Below the pieces are notes generated by a model, which was given only the letters and a program-made list of their open reading frames with translations, ran no database searches and was not told the DNA's origin. This document shows, in pieces, positions 46,854-54,593 of a stretch of 64,000 nucleotides of DNA (position 1 is its first letter; the number at the start of each line of letters is the position of its first letter). The DNA lies in the NCBI RefSeq assembly GCF_001984055.1, contig NZ_LYVO01000024.1:1-64000 (forward strand), given 5' to 3'. Made by a program: the position numbers and the translations under genes. The DNA is from Variovorax sp. KK3. GTDB lineage: Bacteria; Pseudomonadota; Gammaproteobacteria; Burkholderiales; Burkholderiaceae_C.

Positions 46854-47213
46854 ATGGCTTCAATCAACGACTCTCTCGCCGCCATCATGGGCATCGACGG
46901 CGCACTCTGCTGTGCGCTGGTCGACAGCGGCTCCGGCATGCTGATGGGCCAGGCCGGCTCCGGCATCGACATGGAGATGGCGGCCGCCGGCAACACCGAG
47001 GTCGTGCGCGCCAAGCTGCGCACGATGAACTCGCTCAAGCTCAACGATTCCATCGACGACATGCTGATCACGCTGGGCAAGCAGTACCACATCATTCGTC
47101 CCTCGGCCGCGCACACCGGCCTGTTCATGTACGTCGTGCTCGACAAGGCCCGTGCCAACCTCGCGCTCGCGCGTCGCAAGGTGCAGGACGTCGAATCCGC
47201 GATCAGCCTTTGA
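46854..47213 (+). CDS. Roadblock/LC7-domain protein (second)
   Basis: A 119-residue protein with the Roadblock/LC7 layout: MGIDGALCCALVDSGSGMLMGQAG (strand-turn-strand), a helix, then DMLITLGKQYHIIRPSAAHTGLFMYVVLDKARANLALARRKV. It is about as short as the fold allows and diverges strongly from the first copy, so it is not a recent duplicate. It lies 152 bp after the first copy behind a pyrimidine-rich leader and may have its own promoter. It ends 22 bp before the convergent VOC gene. Confidence 0.8.
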   Translation: MASINDSLAAIMGIDGALCCALVDSGSGMLMGQAGSGIDMEMAAAGNTEVVRAKLRTMNSLKLNDSIDDMLITLGKQYHIIRPSAAHTGLFMYVVLDKARANLALARRKVQDVESAISL

Positions 47214-47235
47214 ACGCATTCGCGCCGATGCCGCC

Positions 47236-47805
47236 CTAAGGCACGAACATCGACCACGGCGTCTCGCCTTCGCGCAGCGGACGCCGCGCGGTCAGTTTCG
47301 ACAACGGCTCGCCCGCTTCGAAGCGCGCGTGCATCTCGTCAGGGTCGAAGCGGATGCCCATGAAGTTCTCCTCGTAGGCGCCGCTCGCGAAGAAGGCATC
47401 CAAGTCTTCCGCACGCTCGAACACGTCGTACTGCAATTCGAGGCGATGACCGTCCGGGTCTTTGTAGTACAGCGAAATCGTCGGGCCGTGGTTGATCGTC
47501 CAGTAGGGCTGGATGCCGTGCTCCAGCAGCCGCCGATAGGTCGCCAGCAACTCACCCAGCGACGCATAGGTGAACGCGATGTGTTCGAGCCCCGTGTGCG
47601 CATCGCCGGCGTGGCCCAGCTCGGGCCGCGCGATCAGGCCGACGCGATGGTGCTCGTCGTCGTAGCTGAGGAAGCACACCATCTCGTTCTCGAAGGCCGG
47701 CCTGGCTTCCAGCACTGTCAGGTACCAATCGCGCGAACGTCGGAGCTCCGATACGCGCAGCACCACATGGGCCAGCTTTGCAGGCCGGATGGGCCCGGCG
47801 CTCAT
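47236..47805 (-). CDS. VOC-family (glyoxalase/extradiol dioxygenase-like) protein
   Basis: A 189-residue vicinal-oxygen-chelate protein with the likely 2-His-1-Glu metal site: His in KLAHVVLRV, His in GLEHIAFTY, and Glu in GHRLELQYD. The FENEMVCFLSYDDEHHRVGLI segment resembles catechol 2,3-dioxygenase-type domains. It overlaps the fumarylacetoacetase-family gene by 4 bp (ATGA), which suggests ring cleavage or a related step followed by carbon-carbon hydrolysis. Substrate unknown. Confidence 0.82.
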   Translation of the reverse strand: MSAGPIRPAKLAHVVLRVSELRRSRDWYLTVLEARPAFENEMVCFLSYDDEHHRVGLIARPELGHAGDAHTGLEHIAFTYASLGELLATYRRLLEHGIQPYWTINHGPTISLYYKDPDGHRLELQYDVFERAEDLDAFFASGAYEENFMGIRFDPDEMHARFEAGEPLSKLTARRPLREGETPWSMFVP

Positions 47806-48683
47806 GCGCGCTCTCCAGCGGGTTCATCGATGACCACATTCTCGATCGCACCGATCGACTCGATCTCCACGCGCACCCGGTCTCCTGCACGCAGGTAGCG
47901 CGTTGGCGTCATGAGTCCACCGCAGCCGGCCGGGCTGCCGGTGGACAGCACATCGCCAGGTTCCAGCGTGAAGGCGGCAGACAGCTCGACCACCATGTCG
48001 TCGATGCGGTGGATCATCTCCGCGGTACTCGCGTCCTGCCGCAGCTCGCCGTTGATCCAGGTGCGCAAGCGCAGGGCATGCGGGTCCGGTATCTCGTCGC
48101 GCGTGACCAGCCAGGGGCCGAAGGGACCATGCGTGTCGAAGGACTTGCCCAGCGTGTGGGTGGGCGCGCGCAGTTGCCAGTCGCGCACGCTCATGTCGTT
48201 GACCGCGACGTAGCCTGCCACCACCGACGCGGACTCGCCGGCGCGCACGTGGCGGCAGCGGCGCCCGATCACCACGCCCAGCTCGCCTTCGTAGTCGAGC
48301 TGCCCCGACACGCGCGGCAGGTGCACCGCATCGAACGGGCCATTGACGCAAGACACCTGCTTGTTGAACCACACCTGCCCCGAGGCGCCGCGCGACAGTC
48401 CTGCGCGCGCAGCTTCGTCCAGATGCGAGGCGTAGTTGCCACCCAGCCCCAGAAACTTGCGCGGTTCGGGAATGGGCGCGCGAAGACGAACGTCCGACAG
48501 CGGCAAGCGCCGTCCATGCGTCGTTGCCGCTCTTCGCATCCACGCCAGACCATCGTCGCCCCATGCCAGCAACTCGCGCAGGTCCCCAGGCGCGCCGGCC
48601 ACCTCGCTGACGTCGACGACGGCATCGCCTTCTGCCAGTCCGAAGCGATCGCGGCCGAGATAGTGGAAGGTCGTGAGTTTCAT
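47802..48683 (-). CDS. Fumarylacetoacetate hydrolase-family protein
   Basis: A 293-residue FAH-family enzyme. The core includes PRKFLGLGGNYASHLDE, metal-ligand glutamates in LDYEGELGVVIGR, GYVAVNDMSVRDWQ, KSFDTHGPFGPWLVTRDEI and LSTGSPAGCG. Members hydrolyse or decarboxylate diketo acids from aromatic breakdown; the exact reaction cannot be read from sequence. Divergent from a LysR regulator and coupled to a VOC dioxygenase-like gene, it is probably the first gene of a small aromatic-acid operon. Confidence 0.88.
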   Translation of the reverse strand: MKLTTFHYLGRDRFGLAEGDAVVDVSEVAGAPGDLRELLAWGDDGLAWMRRAATTHGRRLPLSDVRLRAPIPEPRKFLGLGGNYASHLDEAARAGLSRGASGQVWFNKQVSCVNGPFDAVHLPRVSGQLDYEGELGVVIGRRCRHVRAGESASVVAGYVAVNDMSVRDWQLRAPTHTLGKSFDTHGPFGPWLVTRDEIPDPHALRLRTWINGELRQDASTAEMIHRIDDMVVELSAAFTLEPGDVLSTGSPAGCGGLMTPTRYLRAGDRVRVEIESIGAIENVVIDEPAGERA

Positions 48684-48824
48684 CCTCGTGTGTCTCCTTG
48701 AAGTGCTGCCGACGATGATGCGGATGGAACGACGCGCGGACAATCCCTTCAGAATGAACGCAACGTTCCGCCAGCAGAACGATCCGCGCGCCATCATGTG
48801 CAACCCCAGGAGCACGCCCCTGCC

Positions 48825-49715
48825 ATGGAAGATCTCAACGACCTGCTGTTCTTCGCCAAGGTGATCGAGCACCGAGGCTTCTCGGCCGCAAGCCGGCAAC
48901 TCGGCGTGCCCAAGTCGCGGCTGAGCCGGCGCATCTCTCAACTGGAGCAGCGGCTCGGCGTGCGCCTGCTGCAGCGCAGCTCGCGCCGGCTGGTGCTGAC
49001 CTCGGTCGGCGAGCTTTTCTATGAACGCTGCCAGCAGATGGTGGCGTTGGGCGAATCGGCGCACGAGCTGATCGACGAAGCGGTCTCGCAACCCCAGGGA
49101 CTGCTGCGGGTCAGTTGCCCGATCTCGCTCGCGCAGTTCTGGCTGACGCCCCTGTTGCCGGAATTCATGAAAGCCTGTCCCGGCGTGCGTCTGGTGCTCA
49201 CGGTCAGCAACCGCCGCGTCGATCCGCTGGAGGAACCGATGGACGTGGTGATACGCGTGCGCCGTCCGCCCTTCGACGACTCCAGCCTCGTCGTGCGCCC
49301 GCTGGGTCGCACGCAGGATGTGCTGATGGCCAGCCCCGCGTTGTTGCGCGAGCGAGGGACGCCGGCCGACTTGCAGTCGCTCGGCGCTTGGCCCACGCTG
49401 TCGCTGCCTGCCGAGGGCGAGCGCTACGCATGGCGGCTGGCCAAGGGGAACCAGGCCGACGAGTTGCTGCATGCCCCGCGCATGGTCTGCGGCGACATGC
49501 TCGCGCTGCGCCATGCGGCCATCGAAGGCCTCGGCGTCGTGCTGTTGCCGCAGATCCTGTGCCGCGACGAACTCGCCGATGGCCGTCTGGTCCGCCTGCT
49601 GCCCGACTGGAGCTGTACCGACAGCGAGGTCCAGGCGGTGTTTCCCACGCGCCGGGGCATGTTGCCGGCCGTCCGCGCGCTGGTCGACTTCCTCGCCCGG
49701 CACGGCCCGACCTGA
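48825..49715 (+). CDS. LysR-family transcriptional regulator
   Basis: A 296-residue LysR protein. The N-terminal helix-turn-helix is FSAASRQLGVPKSRLSRRISQLEQRLGVRLLQRSSRRLVLT, followed by an effector-binding domain. The ATG at 48825 gives the classic start MEDLNDLLFF and follows AGGAG; a GTG at 48798 would add nine residues. It is divergent from the FAH/VOC pair with a 141-bp gap and likely activates it. Confidence 0.92.
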   Translation: MEDLNDLLFFAKVIEHRGFSAASRQLGVPKSRLSRRISQLEQRLGVRLLQRSSRRLVLTSVGELFYERCQQMVALGESAHELIDEAVSQPQGLLRVSCPISLAQFWLTPLLPEFMKACPGVRLVLTVSNRRVDPLEEPMDVVIRVRRPPFDDSSLVVRPLGRTQDVLMASPALLRERGTPADLQSLGAWPTLSLPAEGERYAWRLAKGNQADELLHAPRMVCGDMLALRHAAIEGLGVVLLPQILCRDELADGRLVRLLPDWSCTDSEVQAVFPTRRGMLPAVRALVDFLARHGPT

Positions 49716-49750
49716 GGGGCCTGCGCCGCGCCCTGGGTTAGCCTGTCGCC

Positions 49751-50971
49751 ATGGATTCCCTCATCGCCGCAGCCGGGCGCGCGCTCGCCACAGGCGACGC
49801 GCTCGGCGCGCTGAAGCGTGTCGCGCTGCGCGAAGACCCGCCCGCGCTCGCCCTGCGTGGCATCGCCATGGCGCAGCTCGGCGAGCACGTGCGCGCCCGT
49901 GAATTGCTGCGGCGTGCCGCTCGCGGCTTCGGTGCGCACGAGGCGTTGGCGCGCGCACGCTGCGTCGTGGCCGAGGCGGAGGTCGCGCTGGCCATGCGCG
50001 ACATCGGCGGCTCGCCGCGCACCCTGGCCGCGGCGGAAGCGGCGCTCGAGGCGCGGGGCGACCCCCAGAACGCCTTGCAGGCGCGCCTGATCGCGGTGCG
50101 CCGACTGCTGCTGCTGGGACGGCTCGACCAGGCCGCAGCCGCACTCGAAGGGCTCGACGCCACAGGCCTGCCGCCCGCGCTGGCTGCGGTGTCGGCATTG
50201 GCCGCGGCCGAACTCGCCTTGCGCTCCCTGCAAACCGTGCCGGCGAGGCAGGCTCTCGCGCGCGCTCAGGATGCAGCCTTGCGTGCCCGCGTGCCCCAAC
50301 TCGTGGCCGAGGTGGCGGACTTGAGGGCCACGCTCGATCGCCCGGCCGCGCGCCGTCTGTCTGCCCTCGACGAGCACGTCCTGCGGCTCGATGAAGCCGC
50401 GGCACTGCTCGACTCGGGCAGCCTCGTGGTCGATGCGTGCCGCCGCGGCCTGCGTGTCGGCGATGCATGGCGGCCGCTCGCGCGCCGGCCGGTGCTGTTT
50501 TCGCTGGCGCAGACGCTCGCCGCAGCCTGGCCCGGCGACGTCGACCGCGAGACGCTGATCGCGAAAGCCTTCCGCACCCTCGACCCCGACGAGACGCACC
50601 GGGCCCGCCTGCGCGTCGAAGTCGGGCGGCTGCGAGCGCTGGCCCGTGGCATGGCGCGCATCGAGGCGACCGCGCGCGGTTTCGCGCTGCAGACGGACGA
50701 AGGCCGGGATGTCGCGCTGCTGGCTCCGCCCATCGACGGCGAGCAGGCTTCGATGCTGGCGCTGCTCGCCGACGGCGCGGCCTGGTCGACCTCGGCGCTC
50801 GCACTGGCGCTGGGCGCCAGCCAGCGCACCGTCCAGCGTGCATTGGTCGAGCTCGAGGCCGCGGGCCGCGTGCGCTCCACCGGCCGTGCGCGCGCGCAGC
50901 GCTGGCTCGCGCCGCCACTCGCGGGTTTCACGACGATCTTGTTACTCCCCGCTGCGCTGCCGACTGGATAG
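49751..50971 (+). CDS. Putative transcriptional regulator with TPR-like and winged-helix parts
   Basis: A 406-residue protein I cannot assign to a named family. Residues about 1-200 are Ala/Leu/Arg-rich helical repeats of TPR appearance (for example HVRARELLRRAARGF). Residues about 245-305 (RRPVLFSLAQTLAAAWPGDVDRETLI, then RARLRVEVGRLRALAR) resemble an OmpR-type winged helix. Residues about 345-390 (ALALALGASQRTVQRALVELEAAGRV) form a clear second helix-turn-helix. It lies upstream of and on the same strand as the propeller and DUF899 genes and may control them. Cytoplasmic. Confidence 0.7.
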   Translation: MDSLIAAAGRALATGDALGALKRVALREDPPALALRGIAMAQLGEHVRARELLRRAARGFGAHEALARARCVVAEAEVALAMRDIGGSPRTLAAAEAALEARGDPQNALQARLIAVRRLLLLGRLDQAAAALEGLDATGLPPALAAVSALAAAELALRSLQTVPARQALARAQDAALRARVPQLVAEVADLRATLDRPAARRLSALDEHVLRLDEAAALLDSGSLVVDACRRGLRVGDAWRPLARRPVLFSLAQTLAAAWPGDVDRETLIAKAFRTLDPDETHRARLRVEVGRLRALARGMARIEATARGFALQTDEGRDVALLAPPIDGEQASMLALLADGAAWSTSALALALGASQRTVQRALVELEAAGRVRSTGRARAQRWLAPPLAGFTTILLLPAALPTG

Positions 50972-51018
50972 ATTCGTCTCCACGGCGCCGATGTCCGCGC
51001 GCTGCAAGGAGCAAATCG

Positions 51019-51687
51019 ATGACAAGCAAGAGCAACCCCCAACCGCGCACGCAAGCCGCAGAAATCGTGCGCGAGTACGGCCCCTTCGCCGGTGCAGAAG
51101 CCGTGCACGGCGTGACCCACGACGGCCGCAACGTGTGGGCCGCCACCGGCGCTGCGCTGGTGGCCTTCGATCCGGCCAGCGGCGAATCGACGCACACGCT
51201 CGCCTGCGCGGGCGACGCCGGCACCGCCTTCGACGGCAAGCACCTCTACCAGATCGCCGAGGCACGCATCGACAAGATCGACCCGAGCACCGGCCGGGTG
51301 CTGGCCTCCATTCCGGCGCCGGGCCAGGGCAGCGATTCGGGCCTTGCCTGGGCCGAGGGCAGCCTGTGGGTGGGCCAGTACCGTGAGCGCAAGATCTACC
51401 AGGTCGATCCCGACACCGGCAAGGTCATCCGCACCATCGAGTCCAACCGATTCGTCACCGGTGTCACCTGGGTCGACGGCGAACTCTGGCACGGCACCTG
51501 GGAGGGCGACCAGAGCGAGATCCGCCGCATCGATCCGCAGAGCGGCGCCGTGCTCGACCGCCTCGAGATGCCGGCCGGCACCGGCGTCAGCGGGCTCGAG
51601 TCCGACGGGGCCGGGCTCTTCTACGCGGGCGGTGGCGGCAGCGGCAAGGTGCGTGCCGTGCGGCGGCCCAAAGCCGCAGCACATTGA
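51019..51687 (+). CDS. Beta-propeller protein (glutamine-cyclotransferase/PQQ-repeat-like)
   Basis: A 222-residue protein made of about five repeated blades, such as VWAATGAALVAFDPASGE, LWVGQYRERKIYQVDPDTGKV and EIRRIDPQSGAVL. There is no signal peptide. The repeats resemble glutamine cyclotransferase or SMP-30-like propellers, but no catalytic signature is obvious. AAGGAG lies before the ATG at 51019. It lies 54 bp before the DUF899 gene. Confidence 0.7.
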   Translation: MTSKSNPQPRTQAAEIVREYGPFAGAEAVHGVTHDGRNVWAATGAALVAFDPASGESTHTLACAGDAGTAFDGKHLYQIAEARIDKIDPSTGRVLASIPAPGQGSDSGLAWAEGSLWVGQYRERKIYQVDPDTGKVIRTIESNRFVTGVTWVDGELWHGTWEGDQSEIRRIDPQSGAVLDRLEMPAGTGVSGLESDGAGLFYAGGGGSGKVRAVRRPKAAAH

Positions 51688-51741
51688 CGCGTCGATCGCC
51701 AAGCGATCCGCAACCGCACGACTCATTTGCAGGAGACCTGG

Positions 51742-52539
51742 ATGGACAACCCACGCATCACGACCGAAACAGGCACGGCCCGGCACGCCGTCGTCTCCAT
51801 GGACCAGTGGCTGGCCGAGCGCCGCGCCTTCCTGGCGCGAGAAAAGGAACTGACCCACCTGCGCGACCAGGTCGCGCGCGAGCGCCGCGCCTTGCCGTGG
51901 GTGCGCGTCGACAAGGACTACGTCTTCGCCAGCCCCGACGGGCCGCAAAGGCTCGCGCACCTCTTCGACGGCCGCAGCCAACTGCTGGTGCAGCACTTCA
52001 TGTTCGCGCCGGGGTGGGAGCAGGGCTGCCCCAGTTGCTCCTACATGGCCGACCACACCGACGGCATGACCGTGCACCTGGCCCAGCGTGACGTCAGCTT
52101 CGTCGCGGTCTCGCGCGCGCCGCTGGAAGAGATCGAAACCTTCCGCCGGCGCATGGGCTGGCGGTTCCGCTGGGTGTCGTCCTTCGACACCGAGTTCAAC
52201 TTCGACTTTCGCGTGAGCTTCACGCCCGAAGAAGTGGCCACCGGCAAGATCGACTACAACTTCGGCGACTGGCCCTGGGCGTCCGAAGAATGGCCAGGCA
52301 TCAGCGCCTTTTACAAGGACGAGGCCGGGCAGATCTTCCGCACCTATTCGACCTACGGCCGCGGCGTGGAAGCGATGATGGGCACCTACGCGATGCTGGA
52401 CCTCATGCCCAAGGGCCGCAACGAGCGCGACGTCGACAACAAGATGGAGTGGGTGCGCCACCACGACCGATACGGGCCGGCGCCGCAAGCAGCTGCGGAA
52501 CAGGCATCGTGCTGCCACCACGGCGGCGGCAGCGGCTGA
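51742..52539 (+). CDS. DUF899 thioredoxin-like protein
   Basis: A 265-residue protein of the DUF899 family, a thioredoxin-fold group. Features are the LAREKELTHLRDQVARERRALPWV N-terminal helix, QHFMFAPGWEQGCPSCSYMADHTDG with the CPSC pair in the redox position, and ISAFYKDEAGQIFRTYSTYGRG. The last nine residues, CCHHGGGSG, could bind metal and are not usual for the family. AGGAG precedes the ATG at 51742; a TTG at 51727 is not preferred. Role unknown, possibly redox defence. Confidence 0.82.
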   Translation: MDNPRITTETGTARHAVVSMDQWLAERRAFLAREKELTHLRDQVARERRALPWVRVDKDYVFASPDGPQRLAHLFDGRSQLLVQHFMFAPGWEQGCPSCSYMADHTDGMTVHLAQRDVSFVAVSRAPLEEIETFRRRMGWRFRWVSSFDTEFNFDFRVSFTPEEVATGKIDYNFGDWPWASEEWPGISAFYKDEAGQIFRTYSTYGRGVEAMMGTYAMLDLMPKGRNERDVDNKMEWVRHHDRYGPAPQAAAEQASCCHHGGGSG

Positions 52540-52563
52540 CGCCTCGGCTTCACCAGCGTCGAT

Positions 52564-53643
52564 TCAACGCCTGCACAGCCCCAGCACCAGCTCCTGCTCG
52601 GTGCAAGCCCGCGAAGGCCGCTCCGATACGGGCGAGGGCGCAGCCGTGCTGGCCATGCGCGAGGCCATGCAGGCACGCAGCCGCTTTTCCATCGGCGGGT
52701 AGTAGCGCCACCCTTGCGCCAGCGGCGGCAGCTCGAGCTTCACCTGCTTCCACTTGGGATGCCCGTTCGCCTGCAGCTTGTCGAAATTGGTGCACAGCGA
52801 TTCCGCGAAGCGCGCCAGGTTGCCCACCGTCGACTGCAGGCCGTAGTCGTAAGTGGCCAGGTAGGCCTTCACGGTCAGCGTCGGGATGTCGGCCTGCAGC
52901 CAGCTCGGATAGCTCGACGTGCGGATGGTGGCCGGAAAGTAGGTCTTCTTGGCGCGCGCCGTCTCGGGCGCCGCGTCGTCGAGCTTCAGGATCTTGATGA
53001 AGTTGCGCGCCTCGGGCTTCATGTCCGAGAACAGCTTGGCCGGCTGGCCAGCCACGATGATCGCCACGTCGATGGTCTTGTCGACCGTGAGCTTGACCAG
53101 CGCGTCCTCGTTGGTCAGGTATTGCGCGTTGGCCGACGGCAGCGGCTCGCCGAACATCAGCTGGTAGAGCGTGCGCGAGGTCAGCGCCGTGCCGCTGCCC
53201 AGGGCGCCCACCGCGATCTTCTTGTTCTTGATCTCGTGGATCGAATTGAAGGGCGCATCCGCGCGCGCCACGAAATAGATCTCTTCGTCGTAGAGCGGCA
53301 TGATCAGCCGTAGCGGCTTGATGATGTTGCCCGCTTCGCCATTGCCTGCCTTCGCTTCATCGAGGAAGGCCTGGTACACGTCGGATTGCACGAGCGCCAG
53401 CTTCACGCCCTGCTCGAAGCGCATGCGCTGCACGTTCTCGGCCGAGCCCTTCGACTCCAGCACTTCCAGGTCGATCCCGGCCGGGTCGGCGACGTACTGG
53501 GCCAGGTCGCGGCCGATCTGGATGTAGGTGCCGGTCTTCGACGCCGTGACGATCTTGTAGGGCGTGCGGGTCTGCGCGACCGCTGCCGACGTCAGCAGCA
53601 GGGCCATCGACATCAGCCCCGTCAGCAGTGTTCCGATTCGCAT
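52564..53643 (-). CDS. TAXI-family TRAP solute-binding protein
   Basis: A 359-residue protein with a signal peptide (residues 1-24, ending VAQ) and TAXI-family features: KIVTASKTGTYIQIGRDLA, NVQRMRFEQGVKLALVQSDVYQAF, KKIAVGALGSGTALTSRTL. No TRAP permease gene is nearby. After the binding domain it has a Ser/Pro-rich tail ending in CTEQELVLGLC, a paired-cysteine motif that recurs in the next gene. GGAG precedes the ATG at 53643. It is the last gene of a three-gene minus-strand set. Confidence 0.85.
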   Translation of the reverse strand: MRIGTLLTGLMSMALLLTSAAVAQTRTPYKIVTASKTGTYIQIGRDLAQYVADPAGIDLEVLESKGSAENVQRMRFEQGVKLALVQSDVYQAFLDEAKAGNGEAGNIIKPLRLIMPLYDEEIYFVARADAPFNSIHEIKNKKIAVGALGSGTALTSRTLYQLMFGEPLPSANAQYLTNEDALVKLTVDKTIDVAIIVAGQPAKLFSDMKPEARNFIKILKLDDAAPETARAKKTYFPATIRTSSYPSWLQADIPTLTVKAYLATYDYGLQSTVGNLARFAESLCTNFDKLQANGHPKWKQVKLELPPLAQGWRYYPPMEKRLRACMASRMASTAAPSPVSERPSRACTEQELVLGLCRR

Positions 53644-53672
53644 GGTGGCTCCTTTGAAGCAGGCAGGGCGTT

Positions 53673-54587
53673 TCAACGCGCGGGGGGCTGTGGCTGCGCG
53701 GTGTCGGTGGAAATGCACAGCGAGAGCGCGGCGAGCGTGTCGCTGCAGGGGCTGGGCGCGGGTGCAGGCGGGGCGGTCTGTGCCACTGCCGGTTCGGTTG
53801 CGGATGCGGCTGCTGCTGCGGAAAGCGCCGGTGCCGTCTGTGGCGTAGCCGGCGGGTCTGACAGGCCCGAAAGGCCCGAGAGGCCCAGCGCCTGGGCGGC
53901 CTGCTGCGCCGCGTCGACGGTGGGTTCACGATCGCGCGGCCCGCGTTCTTCTCGCGGCACCTGCGTGGCGGCGGCGAGGGCAGGCGCCGCCGCCGCGACT
54001 GCGCCGGCCGCCATCCCTTGCACCGGCATCGGCTCCGCCTGCGGTGCCTGCTCGGCCCTGGCCACCGGCTCCTGCGCCCGTTCCGGCTCGTCGCGCTGGC
54101 CGGGCTGCACGTAGCCGATCACCAGCGCGAGCACCGACAGCACCAGCGCAGTGCCGATCGCCGCGGGTTTCACCAGCAGTTCGGCCAGCCGCGACTTCGG
54201 CGCGTGCGGCTCCACGGTGATCACGGCCGGCAGGCCTTCGGGCCATTCGAAGGCGGCGGGGCCCAGCAGCGCGGTCTCGGGCTCCGGCGTGCCGCGCGGG
54301 GCCTTCGGCGCAGCGAGCACGGACGGCATGCTGGCCTTGCGCCGGCTACGGGGCTGCGGCTGCGCCACCGCATCGATCGAGAGCTGCGGCATCGGCGCCA
54401 CGGCACTGTCGGCCGCGTGGCTTTCGACTGCCGTCACGCCGACCAGCGCGGTCGCCGCCTCGGCCCCCATGGCGGCTTCCTCACCGCCGCAGTAGGGGCA
54501 GAAACGCACCACGCCGTGCAGCGGCTTCGCGCAATGCCTGCATGCCATCGGAGACGCCCAGTCCAGGTCGGTCGTCGTGTTCGCCAT
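53673..54587 (-). CDS. Zinc-ribbon single-pass membrane protein
   Basis: A 304-residue protein of no recognised family. The N-terminal zinc ribbon uses CRHC and CPYC (residues about 16-34). A single membrane segment lies at about 140-160 (AAIGTALVLSVLALVIGYV). The rest is Ala/Pro/Glu-rich and predicted disordered, including three GLS repeats. The C-terminus holds CSDTLAALSLC (residues 281-291), strikingly like the end of the neighbouring TAXI protein. The predicted topology puts the ribbon in the cytoplasm and the cysteine pair in the periplasm. Confidence 0.7.
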   Translation of the reverse strand: MANTTTDLDWASPMACRHCAKPLHGVVRFCPYCGGEEAAMGAEAATALVGVTAVESHAADSAVAPMPQLSIDAVAQPQPRSRRKASMPSVLAAPKAPRGTPEPETALLGPAAFEWPEGLPAVITVEPHAPKSRLAELLVKPAAIGTALVLSVLALVIGYVQPGQRDEPERAQEPVARAEQAPQAEPMPVQGMAAGAVAAAAPALAAATQVPREERGPRDREPTVDAAQQAAQALGLSGLSGLSDPPATPQTAPALSAAAAASATEPAVAQTAPPAPAPSPCSDTLAALSLCISTDTAQPQPPAR

Positions 54588-54593
54588 GGTCGT

